Positions 52,391 through 60,969 of a stretch of 64,000 bases of DNA are shown here, one piece after another. Within the stretch, counting starts at the first letter, position 1, and every line of letters starts with the position of its first letter. Position numbers and translations under genes: made by a program. Source of the stretch: UBA6623 sp965238125 (lineage in GTDB: Bacteria > Acidobacteriota > Terriglobia > Bryobacterales > UBA6623); the NCBI GenBank assembly GCA_965238125.1, contig OZ250179.1:1054001-1118000 (forward strand), in the 5' to 3' direction. The notes below the pieces were generated by a model. It worked only from the letters and a program-made list of their open reading frames with translations, had not been told where the DNA came from and did no database searches.

Positions 52391-53743
52391 CTACAAAACC
52401 CACGGCTTGCGGTACTCGCGGCTGAGCATGTCGGCGGCGCCGGGGTCGTCGAGGATCTCTTCCTTTTCGGGGTCCCAGCGCAGTTCGCGCCCGGTTTGTA
52501 GCGCGATGTTGCCCAGGTGAGCGACGGTCACCGAACGATGGCCGGTCTCGGCCGAAACAATGGTTTTCGCTCCCGAAAAGACGCAGTCGACGAAATTCGT
52601 GGTGTGGTTTTCGCTGTGATAGAGGTGAACTTCGTTCTCGCCGATCGTGGATTGGCGGATCTCTTTCGAGCTTGCCGTGTAGCGGCCGCGGGTTACGGAG
52701 AGCCAACCGTCGTCTCCCCCGAACGTCACTCCCTGACAGGGCGGAAACTCCATGCCCCACATGGGTTCGTACGTGACGATGACGCGCACGCCGTTCTCGT
52801 AGCGACACTCAAAGGAAAATTCCGTTGCCGTGTCATAAATCGGGTGATCGGAGAATCTTGCCTTGGGCCGTTTGATCGCGACCGGGCCGCTGTGATCCAT
52901 ATCCATGGCCCAATGCGCGATGTCGAGTTCATGGGCTCCCCAATCGGTGACTTGGCCGCCAGAGTAGTCCAGCATCCATCGAAAATTGACGCCGACCCGA
53001 GCGGGCGCATAGGCGGCTTCGGGCGCGGGCCCGAGCCACATGTCGAAGTTGAAGCCGTCGGGAACCGGCGCGGGTTCGGTGAGGTGGGCCGTGCCGCCGT
53101 AGTCGGGCGTGCCTCCGGGCAGCACGCAGCGGACGGTATGCAGCTTGCCGATACGGCCGTTGCGCACCAGTTCGCAGACGCGGCGATATTCGGGCGAGGA
53201 GCGTTGCTGGCTGCCGGTCTGCCAAACGATGCCGGCGCGCTCGACCTCGCTGACGATCTTGCGTCCCTCGGCAATGGTGAGCGCCAGCGGTTTCTGACAA
53301 TAGATATGCTTGCCGGCACGCGCCGCCGCAATTGCGATGTAGGCGTGCCAATGGTCGGGCGTACCGATATAAACCGCGTCGAGATCTTTCGTGGCGAGCA
53401 GTTCGCGGAAGTCTTCGTACGCGGCGCAGCCTTTTCCGCCGTAGTGCTCGTCGACCAGCCGCCGGGCGGGCTCGCGGCCTCGCACCGCCCCCTCCCAATA
53501 GCCCGGGCTTTCGCGGTTGACGTCACAGACGGAGACGACTCGGACCCTGTCGTCCTTGAAGAACCGCTTGATCCAGCCGGTTCCGTTATTGCCGGTGCCG
53601 ATGAACCCGATGGTCATCTTGTTGCTCGGGGCGTCCTTGCCGAGCACCGTGCTGGGGACGATGGCAGGGAAAGCAAGGGCCGCCGATGACGCCAGGAAGT
53701 TGCGGCGAGTAGGTCGAGCCGGGGATCGTTCGTTTGTTTGCAT
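52391..53743 (-). CDS. Tat-exported Gfo/Idh/MocA-family oxidoreductase (second)
   Basis: 450 residues from ATG 53743. TRRNFLASSAALAFPAIVPSTVLG is a Tat signal. The NAD-binding half reads MTIGFIGTGNNGTGWIKRF, VVSVCDVN and DLDAVYIGTPDHWHAYIAI. YCQKPLALTIAEGRKI carries the family Lys-Pro motif (QKP instead of EKP). The substrate half includes GGQVTDWGAHELDIAHWAMD. It is related to the protein at 48519 but clearly a different subgroup. Exported members process sugars with bound NAD(P). The neighbouring TPR protein converges on it and shares no promoter. Confidence 0.88.
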   Translation of the reverse strand: MQTNERSPARPTRRNFLASSAALAFPAIVPSTVLGKDAPSNKMTIGFIGTGNNGTGWIKRFFKDDRVRVVSVCDVNRESPGYWEGAVRGREPARRLVDEHYGGKGCAAYEDFRELLATKDLDAVYIGTPDHWHAYIAIAAARAGKHIYCQKPLALTIAEGRKIVSEVERAGIVWQTGSQQRSSPEYRRVCELVRNGRIGKLHTVRCVLPGGTPDYGGTAHLTEPAPVPDGFNFDMWLGPAPEAAYAPARVGVNFRWMLDYSGGQVTDWGAHELDIAHWAMDMDHSGPVAIKRPKARFSDHPIYDTATEFSFECRYENGVRVIVTYEPMWGMEFPPCQGVTFGGDDGWLSVTRGRYTASSKEIRQSTIGENEVHLYHSENHTTNFVDCVFSGAKTIVSAETGHRSVTVAHLGNIALQTGRELRWDPEKEEILDDPGAADMLSREYRKPWVL

Positions 53744-53927
53744 CACGGCCTGAGTATAGAACTGATGTTGATTGCGGTGCAATCTGTTTACACTCGTGTG
53801 CGGGTCACTTGGCTGCGGCATATGAGCGGCAAACCATGACGGGGTTGGATTGAAAACCGGATGTCGCAATTTGCCGCTTGAATAGGGTGAGGGGTTCGCT
53901 TAAGCTTCGAATCTGGAGGGCAATGGG

Positions 53928-56030
53928 ATGCCGGAACGAGACTATCAAGCGGTCGAACCGACCGCTGAAACCCCTTTGCAGGGGTGGAAGGAGATCTCCA
54001 ATTTTCTGGAGCGGGACGCTCGGACTGCCCAGCGCTGGGAGACCTCGCTCGGACTGCCCGTGCGCCGCCATGGCGGCTTGGGTGGGAGCGTCTATGCGTA
54101 TCCCAGTGAAATTGAGGCCTGGAGGACGTCGTACCCGACCAATACGGACTCGAAAGCGGAAGAGCAAACTCGTGACGCCCCGTTCCGGCGGTCCCGATCG
54201 ATATTTTCCGGGCTTGCGGCCGCCGGGGTCATCGTTGCGGTGTTTCTCGCGATTCGCTTTGGCCCCGTCCTCAACCCTCCCTCTCCTTTCGTACAGGCCG
54301 CGCAAGACGAGCTTCGCAACGAATTGCTTTGGCCGGAGGCCGCAGCCGTCAGCCCGCAGGGTTCCGTGTCCTCGGACGGGAAGCTCGTGACTTACGTCGA
54401 CTGGGGAGATGAAGGGAATCTGGCGATAAGGAACCTCGAAACAGGGGAGAGCCGGAGGCTCACCCACACCGCAAACGCGGTCAGCGGGAGCGGGGACGAC
54501 AGTCCCACCTACGCTATGAACTTCGAGGATCTCACCGGACGGCAAACACGCTGTCTACACTTGGGCCTACCCCAGCCCGTCCGGTGAGACCGGCGAGATC
54601 CGGCTGCTGAGTTTGGGCGACGACTCCGCGGAGCCCCGGATTCTATGGAGCCCCACGGACGGCGATTTTGCCTCCGTTCAGGGCTGGTTCCCCGGTGGTG
54701 ACCGCGTTGCCGCCGTAGTTATCAGGGCTGATAGGAGCCAACAGATTGTCACCGTGTCCTTGGCGGACGGCGCGGTACAGCAGATCCGTTCCGTTGAGTG
54801 GGGCCCGTGGCCGGTGCTGCGAGTCTCGCCTGACGGACGACATCTGGCCTACAGCCGCGCTATCTCCCCCGAAGACACGCAAAAGGACATTTATCTGATA
54901 GCAGTGGACGGCCGATCCGAATCGGTGATCGTAAGACATGCCGCGCGTGACGAACTGGTGAGTTGGAGTCCGGCCGGCACACACCTTCTTTTCAATAGCG
55001 ATCGGAGCGGTCAGCCAGGGCTCTGGGCTCAGCGGATCGATCAAGGGGCGGCCGTGGGCGAGCCGATGCTGGTCATGTCCAACCTGGACGTCGGCAGCGG
55101 AATGGGCATCACACCCGACGGCACGCTTCACTACCCGGTGCACGTGTCCCGTCGTCGGCTGAAACTTGCCGAAATCGACTTGCAAACCGGCAAGCTTTTG
55201 GCGCAACCGGTCAATCTGATCGAACGCTTTGTCGGCGGCAACAGCCGAGGCGTGTTTTCTCCCGACGGTGAAAACTGGCTTACGTTTCCGAGCGCGGGGG
55301 GCGGAATCGGCATGTGATCGTCATTCGCTCGCTCGTAACCGGAGAAGAGCGAGACCTGCCGCGTCGATTGAGTCGGGTTTGGCGACCCAGTTGGCACCCT
55401 GACGGCAAGCGTCTACTTGTCGAGGGTCGCAGCCTGAACGGTCAAAGCGGCACTTACGGTGTGGATGTGGATACCGGCGAGACCAAGCTCATCGTTGCCA
55501 ACCAGCCTGACATGGGGCATGCCGTATGGACACCGGACGGGAAGGGTATCTTGCACCGCAACCACCAGGCCGAGGGACCGTCGCTTCATTTCTATAGCTT
55601 GGCCGACGGATTGGTCCGGACCGTCCCGGGCAAGTTCGGAGGATACAGTTTCAGTCTGTCTCCGGATGGGCGCTGGATCGCCACCATCGATGAAAGTAAG
55701 GAGATCCATGTGCATCCGGCGGAAGGCGGCGACGGACGCGTCTTGGCCAGCGCCGAAGAAGATCGGCGTTTCGGGTGTTGGACGGTTTGGACGCCCGACG
55801 GCAGGGCGCTGCTGGTGCTCAAGGGTGCGTCTCAGAGGGGCAACGATCCATGGTCACTTTGGATTGTCCCGGTGGACGGGTCGACTCCTATAGAGACGGA
55901 GTTGTGGCATGGGCTTGCCAATGGGGGCGCCTGGCGCCCTACGATCCACCCGGATGGGAGAAGGGTGGTCTACGCCGCGGGCGGATCTTTTAGGCAGTTC
56001 TGGGCGCTGCATGACCTCACGTTTGAATAG
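53928..56030 (+). pseudogene. Helix-turn-helix membrane protein with WD40/TolB-type propeller, two frameshifts
   Basis: From ATG 53928, residues 18-65 (LQGWKEISNFLERDARTAQRW, then GLPVRRH and VYAYPSEIEAW) are a MerR-like helix-turn-helix domain typical of Acidobacteriota. A membrane helix (SGLAAAGVIVAVFLAIRF) leads to propeller repeats. The frame breaks near 54528, where an extra G in GAGG separates MNFE from SPDGKHAVYTWAYPSPSGE. It breaks again at the G-run near 55298-55304, where a missing G separates SAGG from NRHVIVIRSLVTGEERDL. The rest (SWSPAGTHLLFNSDRSGQPGL, WTPDGKGILHRN, WTPDGRALLVL) runs to TAG 56030. Intact relatives sense or regulate through the propeller; this copy makes at most a short product unless the breaks are errors. 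Confidence 0.78.
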
Positions 56031-56202
56031 CACAAAGCGGTCGCGGAGTAAGTTGATATGCGGAAGCGCCTGCTGATCGAAGCTGTGGTCGTTATGGTGC
56101 AGACGGCGATTCTGATCGGTCTGAACGCGACGATCGGGCTGTCGGGTTCCGATCGCGAGACGAGGGCGGAATCCGCCGAGGCCGCTCGGACTGTGCAGGA
56201 CG

Positions 56203-56430
56203 TTGGGCAATACGAAGTGGTTCGCCCTACCTCAGGCAACCGCCGAAGCCATCGGTCTGCCCACCAACTGCACCGCTGAGGGGGTCAACCCACGTGCGTT
56301 TTGCGCGGAGCCTGTCAAGGCTAACGATACGATCTCGGTCTTCGTGACCGGACTTGGCCGCGCCACCGTCGGCGGCGACCCCGCGTCCGATGACCATCGC
56401 CATGCCGAACGGCCGCAGCGACCGCGCAAG
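56203..56430 (+). pseudogene. Fragment resembling the Solibacter C-terminal (TIGR03437) domain
   Basis: One frame reads LPQATAEAIGLPTNCTAEG then NPRAFCAEPVKANDTISVFV and TGLGRATVGGDPASD, a pattern recalled from TIGR03437 domains at the ends of secreted Acidobacteriota proteins (GDTIxIFxTGLG...GDP). No start or long frame is associated and it degrades into repeat sequence. A separate short frame at 56058-56279 with a hydrophobic start is not convincing. Confidence 0.33.
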
Positions 56431-56487
56431 CGTGGCGATTCGGCCTTGAGCCGCGTTTCGACGAACAAGCTCAAACCACGGGACAAA

Positions 56488-56653
56488 GAATCAGAGCCCC
56501 GAGCGCAAGCGACGGGCCGGAGGCGCATTAGGGCGCATAACCGCCCCACCGTCCGGAGCCGCTTCTCCCCGAACTGCCGTGTGTTTCCGCGTTGTGTGGA
56601 TCTGCTCGAAACGGTTGCCCTTGGCCCGTCGCTTGCGCTCGGGGCTCTGATTC
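56488..56653. repeat. Perfect 31-bp inverted repeat pair
   Basis: 56488-56518 and 56623-56653 are exact inverted copies, with GAATCAGAGCCCCGAGCGC at the outer edge of each arm and 104 bases between. Related arms occur as a pair at 38413/38540 and singly at 32964, 49847 and 63852. The unit lies in the 56031-56741 gap; apart from the TIGR03437-like fragment I see no gene there. Confidence 0.75.
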
Positions 56654-56741
56654 GGCTTCCCGTACTCCCTTGGTCGCTTGTGTTTCCTCGGGGTTGCTAG
56701 GCTGGAGCGAAGTGAGGTGAAGGCCGGAATCCAGCGCTGCC

Positions 56742-57251
56742 TCAGAGCAGCGACTGGAGGTAATTCACGATTTCGGGGCGCTCCCAATCTTCCGCGCCGA
56801 CGTATTTCTGAATGACCCTTCCCTGGCGGTTGATTAGATAGCTCTCGGGGTATTTCATGGTCCCGTAGCGGGAGCTGACGCTGCGCTTGGGGTCGCGGAC
56901 GGTGGGGAACTTCACGCCGTAGCGGTCAAGAAACTGCCGGTAGACATCCTCTTGCTCATCCACGCTGACCGCCAGGATGACCAAACCCTGCTCTCGAAAT
57001 CGCCGGTAGAGACGATTGAGCGAGGGGACCTCGGCGACGCAAGGTGGGCACCAGGTGGCCCAGAAGTTCAGCAGGACCAACTTGCCGCGGTAATCGGCCA
57101 GACGCACGCCGCCGGCCAACTCGAATTCGGGGGCGTCGTCGCCGACTTCGACGCGGTGAATTTCAAAATAGGGAACGATGCGGTACAGCAAAACGCTCAT
57201 CAGCGCGACGGCCGTCGCGGCAATCCAAATCTCGCGTTTTGCCCATGCCAT
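56742..57251 (-). CDS. TlpA/ResA-like membrane-anchored thioredoxin
   Basis: 169 residues from ATG 57251. An N-terminal anchor (IWIAATAVALMSVLLYRIV) places the domain outside the cytoplasm. The thioredoxin fold shows LVLLNFWATWCPPCVAEVPSL with the active-site C-P-P-C, the cis-Pro region YPESYLI, and VGDDAPEFELAGG at the start, typical of the TlpA/ResA/AhpC-TSA group. Such proteins reduce disulfides in cytochrome c maturation or oxidative stress. It is divergent from the pterin cluster with only 46 bases between the starts. The selenoprotein at 31743 would act in the same compartment. Confidence 0.87.
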   Translation of the reverse strand: MAWAKREIWIAATAVALMSVLLYRIVPYFEIHRVEVGDDAPEFELAGGVRLADYRGKLVLLNFWATWCPPCVAEVPSLNRLYRRFREQGLVILAVSVDEQEDVYRQFLDRYGVKFPTVRDPKRSVSSRYGTMKYPESYLINRQGRVIQKYVGAEDWERPEIVNYLQSLL

Positions 57252-57297
57252 AATGAGATTCCGATCCCACTGTAGCAGGCGTTGGGAACCTTGGCAA

Positions 57298-57720
57298 ATG
57301 GTGACCGTTACGCGCAAGGCCGAGTTTTCGGCATCCCATTACTGCGCCGTTCCCGACCTTTCCGACGCGGAAAACGAGGCGCTTTTCGGCAAGGCGGCGC
57401 GCCCGGCCGGCCACGGGCACAACTACGTGCTTGAAGTAACGATCGCGGGAGAGGTCGACCCGGTCAACGGCATGATCATGGACCTGAAGGTGCTCAAAGG
57501 CCTGATCAACGAACATGTCGTCGAGGTGTACGACCATCGCTTCCTCAATAAGGAAGTTCCGCCGTTTGACCGGATCGTGCCGACGCCGGAAAACATCGCC
57601 GCCGATATTTGGACCAGGATCGAAGGGGCCGTCGCCGGCCGGCGACACAAGTTGCATCAAGTGCGGCTCTGGGAAACGCCCGAGCTGTGTGTCGACTATT
57701 TCGGACCGGGAGGCGAATAA
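57298..57720 (+). CDS. 6-pyruvoyltetrahydropterin synthase-like protein lacking the catalytic Cys
   Basis: 140 residues from ATG 57298. The zinc site is intact (His in EFSASHYC, two His in GHGHNY), and the later DHRFLN and PTPENIAADIW segments match the PTPS/QueD family. The residue that is normally catalytic Cys in GKCNNPHGHGH is Ala here (GKAARPAGHGHNY). The enzyme therefore probably does not make 6-pyruvoyltetrahydropterin by the standard route; it may be a cleaving variant or a partner subunit. It heads a cluster with a second, complete PTPS gene, then folE and truA. Confidence 0.83.
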   Translation: MVTVTRKAEFSASHYCAVPDLSDAENEALFGKAARPAGHGHNYVLEVTIAGEVDPVNGMIMDLKVLKGLINEHVVEVYDHRFLNKEVPPFDRIVPTPENIAADIWTRIEGAVAGRRHKLHQVRLWETPELCVDYFGPGGE

Positions 57721-57782
57721 CACTACCGAGACGAAACGGCCTTGGAGACACCGTGCCGCCTCGAACACTTTGCCGCGATTGA

Positions 57783-58208
57783 ATGATGCCGCGACTGACC
57801 AAACGCTACCCTTTCAGCGCGTCGCACCGCTTGCACGCGGCGGAACTGAGCGCGGAGGAAAATCTACGCGTATTCGGCAAGTGCAACAACCCGCACGGCC
57901 ACGGCCACAATTACACGCTGGAAGTGAGCGTCAGCGGCCCGATCGACCCAGGTTCGGGAATGGTGATTTCGCGCCCGCGGCTGGACGACGTTGTCGAGCG
58001 ATATGTGCTTTCGGAAATCGACCACGTCGACCTCAACCGCGATGTCGAGGAGTTGCGCGACACGGTCCCGACCACGGAGAATCTAGCGTTATTCATCGGC
58101 GCCCGGCTCGGGCGGGCGTGGCGTCGGGAATTCGGCGCCGGGGGGCCGCGGGTGGAGCGGATCCGCGTCGAGGAAACAGCCCGCAACAGCTTTGAAGTCA
58201 CTGTTTGA
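57783..58208 (+). CDS. 6-pyruvoyltetrahydropterin synthase/QueD family enzyme
   Basis: 141 residues from ATG 57783. All functional residues are present: SASHRLH, GKCNNPHGHGHNYTLEV (catalytic Cys and two zinc His), the DHVDLNRDV segment with the catalytic Asp-His, and PTTENLALFI. The GKCNNPHGH form is the PTPS type that acts on dihydroneopterin triphosphate; the family also includes QueD of queuosine synthesis. FolE, encoded 5 bases downstream, makes the substrate. It is a diverged duplicate of the preceding gene. No sepiapterin reductase or other que genes are in view. Confidence 0.87.
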   Translation: MMPRLTKRYPFSASHRLHAAELSAEENLRVFGKCNNPHGHGHNYTLEVSVSGPIDPGSGMVISRPRLDDVVERYVLSEIDHVDLNRDVEELRDTVPTTENLALFIGARLGRAWRREFGAGGPRVERIRVEETARNSFEVTV

Positions 58209-58212
58209 AACC

Positions 58213-58851
58213 ATGGCGAGTCATTTATCTCCGCACACGTCGTCGCCCGATCCGGCTGACGAATTTCCGGCAACCTCCCCGGCGGAAGCCGAGTTGACCG
58301 GACTCGTTCGGCGAATGCTCGTCGAGCTCGGCGAAGACACGGAACGCGAGGGACTGCGCCGCACGCCGGAACGCGTGGCGCGCGCGTTTCGCGAGCTGAC
58401 CAAGGGCTATCAAATGGACGCGGGGAAGATCCTCAACGAAGCGCTGTTCGAGGTCTCCTACGACGAAATGGTGATCGTCAAGGATATCGAGATGTTCAGC
58501 CTTTGCGAACACCATTTGCTGCCCTTCTTTGGGAAGGTGCACGTTGCCTATCTGCCGCGCAACAAAGTCATCGGTCTGAGCAAGATCGCGCGCTTGGTGG
58601 ACATGTTCGCGCGCCGGCTGCAAATCCAAGAGCGGCTCACGAACCAAATCGCGGAAACCGTTCAAGAGGCGATCGACCCGGTGGGCGTGGGCGTCGTGGT
58701 CGAGGCGCGGCATTTGTGCATGATCATGCGGGGCGTCGAAAAGCAGCATTCCTCCGCCGTCACCAGCGCCATGGTGGGCGCCTTCCGAGACAACCTGCGG
58801 ACTCGCGAAGAGTTTCTCTCGCTCGTGTCGCGAAACGCCGGCGGGGTGTAA
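58213..58851 (+). CDS. folE: GTP cyclohydrolase I
   Basis: 212 residues from ATG 58213. The zinc ligands are visible (C and H in FSLCEHHLLPF, C in RHLCMIMRGV), with the substrate Glu-containing GLSKIARLVDMFARRLQ, QERLTNQIAE and HSSAVTSAMVGAF. The enzyme converts GTP to 7,8-dihydroneopterin triphosphate, the entry to folate, queuosine and pterin cofactors. Its position behind the two PTPS genes indicates that the product goes to 6-pyruvoyltetrahydropterin or carboxytetrahydropterin. A clear ATG lies four bases after the preceding stop. Confidence 0.94.
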   Translation: MASHLSPHTSSPDPADEFPATSPAEAELTGLVRRMLVELGEDTEREGLRRTPERVARAFRELTKGYQMDAGKILNEALFEVSYDEMVIVKDIEMFSLCEHHLLPFFGKVHVAYLPRNKVIGLSKIARLVDMFARRLQIQERLTNQIAETVQEAIDPVGVGVVVEARHLCMIMRGVEKQHSSAVTSAMVGAFRDNLRTREEFLSLVSRNAGGV

Positions 58852-58960
58852 CGAGGCGGATCAATTCGACGCGGGCTCGCTCCCGGCACGCCGTATCGCT
58901 GATCCCGGCGGCATGGCCTCGGCCCGGCGGCCCGAGACGCGTCTCGCCGGAGCAGGCTGC

Positions 58961-59779
58961 ATGCGCCATCTCGCCATCCAAATCGCCTACGACGGCTCGG
59001 ATTTCCACGGTTGGCAGATTCAGCCGGATCAAACCACTATCCAAGGCCTGGTGCAGTCGGTGCTCGGTGAACTCGACGGCGCGCCGATCGCCATCCACGG
59101 CTCGGGGCGTACCGACGCCGGCGTCCACGCCCTGGCGCAAGTCGCCTCGTTCGAGTTCGCCAACCCGATGCCGCTCGAGAATTTGCCGAAAGCGATGAAT
59201 CGCCTGCTTCCGGCGTCGATCCGCGTATTGGCGGCGCGGCAGGTTCCCGCCGAGTTCCACGCGCGCCATGCGGCGACGGCGAAGACCTACGAATACCGCA
59301 TTCATCGGGCCGACATCTGCTCCCCGTTTGAAAGCCGCTATGCCTACGCGCTGCCGTACCCGTTGGATGAGGCGGCGATGACGACCGCCGCCGAGCGCTT
59401 CGTCGGCGAACATGACTTCCAGGCTCTGGCGGCGGCCGGGGGCGAAGAAAAGCAGACAACGGTTCGGACCATCTATTCCTCGGAACTTCGGCGCGTGGGG
59501 GACCGGCTGATTTACCGCGTACGGGGGAGCGGATTCCTCTACCACATGGCCCGCAATATCGTCGGAACCTTGCTGGTGGTAGGCCGCGGCAACTTGACTC
59601 CCGACGACATCCCGGCTTTGCTCGCAAACAAAGACCGCGCCGCGGTGGGGCCGACCGTGCCGCCCGAGGGCCTCTTCTTGGTCAGCGTCGAATACGGGGA
59701 GGGCCGAGACCCCTTCGACGACGAGGGGAGTGAAAGCAAAGAGGGCGCCGGGGTGCGCGACACAAATATGGGAAAATAG
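58961..59779 (+). CDS. truA: tRNA pseudouridine(38-40) synthase
   Basis: 272 residues from ATG 58961 (MRHLAIQIAYDGSDFHGWQ), which has GGAG nearby; an alternative start at 58913 adds 16 unsupported residues. The catalytic Asp is in GSGRTDAGVHA, and other TruA markers are RIHRADICSPFESRYAY, GEHDFQALAA, GSGFLYHMARNIVGTLL and the PPEGLFLVSVEY end. It isomerises uridines 38-40 in the anticodon arm. It shares the strand and operon-like spacing of folE and the PTPS genes, giving the cluster a tRNA-modification flavour compatible with queuosine. Confidence 0.92.
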   Translation: MRHLAIQIAYDGSDFHGWQIQPDQTTIQGLVQSVLGELDGAPIAIHGSGRTDAGVHALAQVASFEFANPMPLENLPKAMNRLLPASIRVLAARQVPAEFHARHAATAKTYEYRIHRADICSPFESRYAYALPYPLDEAAMTTAAERFVGEHDFQALAAAGGEEKQTTVRTIYSSELRRVGDRLIYRVRGSGFLYHMARNIVGTLLVVGRGNLTPDDIPALLANKDRAAVGPTVPPEGLFLVSVEYGEGRDPFDDEGSESKEGAGVRDTNMGK

Positions 59780-59861
59780 GCGGCGGCGGAGCGAGCCGGG
59801 AGCGTGGACTTCCATCCGCGCCCCTGTCGCTGCGGAAGGCAAATAATCGAAACAAAGGCAT

Positions 59862-60581
59862 ATGCTCAACAGCCCTGCACCTATCGCGGCCGCCGCATCG
59901 CTCCAAGATCTTTACGCGAAGATCTACCGTGCGTTGCGGCCGCGCGCGCACATGCCGCAATTCCGGATCCGCTTCTACCCCTACGCCAATATCGACAGCA
60001 AGATCCATCTCGACACCGATACAGACGAGATCACGGTCAAAATCTCGGACTTGCTCGAAGGCGCCCCGCCGAGCGTCCAAGAAGCTCTGGGGTACATCCT
60101 GCTGGGCAAACTCTATGCAAAGCCGATTGCTCGCCGGTTCGACCGCCGTTATCGCGTCTACGTCAACCGCGCCGATGTCCGCCGCCAAGCCCTGCTGATC
60201 CGGCGGCTGCGAGGGCGCAAGCCGGTTTCGACTCCCCAAGGCCGCTGTCGAAACATCGAGGAAATTTTCGACGAACTCAACGCGCGCTTCTTCCACGGCC
60301 TGCTGGCGCGGCCGACGCTGAGTTGGAGCCGGGGAGCGTCGCGCCAAACACTAGGGTATTTCGACCCGGCCCACAACGCGATCATTATCAGTCGCGTGTT
60401 TGACCGCGAAGAGATACCGTTCTTCCTGCTGGAATACGTCCTCTACCACGAAATGCTGCACTTGAAGTACCCCACCGTCTACCGCTCGCAACGCCGCTGC
60501 GTCCACACCCCGGAATTCAAGCGACAGGAGCGATTGTTTCCTCGCTACGAAGAAGCGATGCGGCGAATTCAAGAGCTGTAA
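59862..60581 (+). CDS. SprT-like zinc metallopeptidase domain protein
   Basis: 239 residues from ATG 59862. The HExxH zinc site is YHEMLHLKYP (about residue 200), with the third ligand likely the His in VHTPEFKRQERLFP. The central segment NIEEIFDELNARFFHGLL and LSWSRGASRQTLGYFDPAHNAIIIS is typical of SprT/M48-like minigluzincins. Family members include SprT and the eukaryotic Spartan DNA-protein crosslink protease, but the bacterial role is poorly known. It is the last gene of the folE-truA group and is followed by a hairpin at 60692-60708. Confidence 0.8.
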   Translation: MLNSPAPIAAAASLQDLYAKIYRALRPRAHMPQFRIRFYPYANIDSKIHLDTDTDEITVKISDLLEGAPPSVQEALGYILLGKLYAKPIARRFDRRYRVYVNRADVRRQALLIRRLRGRKPVSTPQGRCRNIEEIFDELNARFFHGLLARPTLSWSRGASRQTLGYFDPAHNAIIISRVFDREEIPFFLLEYVLYHEMLHLKYPTVYRSQRRCVHTPEFKRQERLFPRYEEAMRRIQEL

Positions 60582-60691
60582 TCCGCAGAGAACTCCAGCG
60601 GGAAGCGGAAAGCGAGAACTCCTCCTCCTCGCTTTAGGGGGAATGCGCCGGCCACATCTCGTAACAGATTTGTTTTCAAATGTATGGTGTG

Positions 60692-60708
60692 GGAGCGGTC
60701 GCCGCTCC
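60692..60708 (+). terminator. Possible intrinsic terminator
   Basis: GGAGCGG (60692-60698) and CCGCTCC (60702-60708) form a perfect 7-bp stem with a 3-base loop, followed by a moderately T-rich GTTAAGTCTCTTTCTCC. It lies about 110 bases after the SprT-like gene, within the 60582-60969 region that holds no convincing gene apart from the short open frame at 60877-60906. Confidence 0.4.
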
Positions 60709-60876
60709 GTTAAGTCTCTTTCTCCTTGGAATTAGGCGAAGGTCCCCATTGTTGGCCGTGGGGTCGAGGCCGAAAATCCTGATAGGGGTTGGTGCGTCGG
60801 CCACGACGCCTCCGCCCCTTCAGCCTTTGCAAATTCGATCCGGAATAACCATCCGTTGATCGCGGGAACAGAGCCC

Positions 60877-60906
60877 ATGAAGTCGAACAAACGTGCCAAG
60901 AGCTAA
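60877..60906 (+). other. Nine-codon frame, possible lost N-terminus of the coiled-coil protein
   Basis: ATG 60877 opens MKSNKRAKS and stops at TAA 60904-60906. The same frame then continues NSVATEQPNEQQFTDEDLPAG straight into the coiled-coil protein at 60970. That sequence is protein-like, so the TAA may be a nonsense mutation in the original N-terminus, or a short leader peptide. Confidence 0.35.
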
Positions 60907-60969
60907 AATTCTGTTGCGACCGAGCAGCCCAACGAGCAACAATTTACAGACGAGGACCTTCCGGCGGGC

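Noticed and set aside
56058..56279. Small frame with a hydrophobic start as a gene
   Set aside because: No homology, poor ribosome site, and it overlaps a decayed fragment in another frame.
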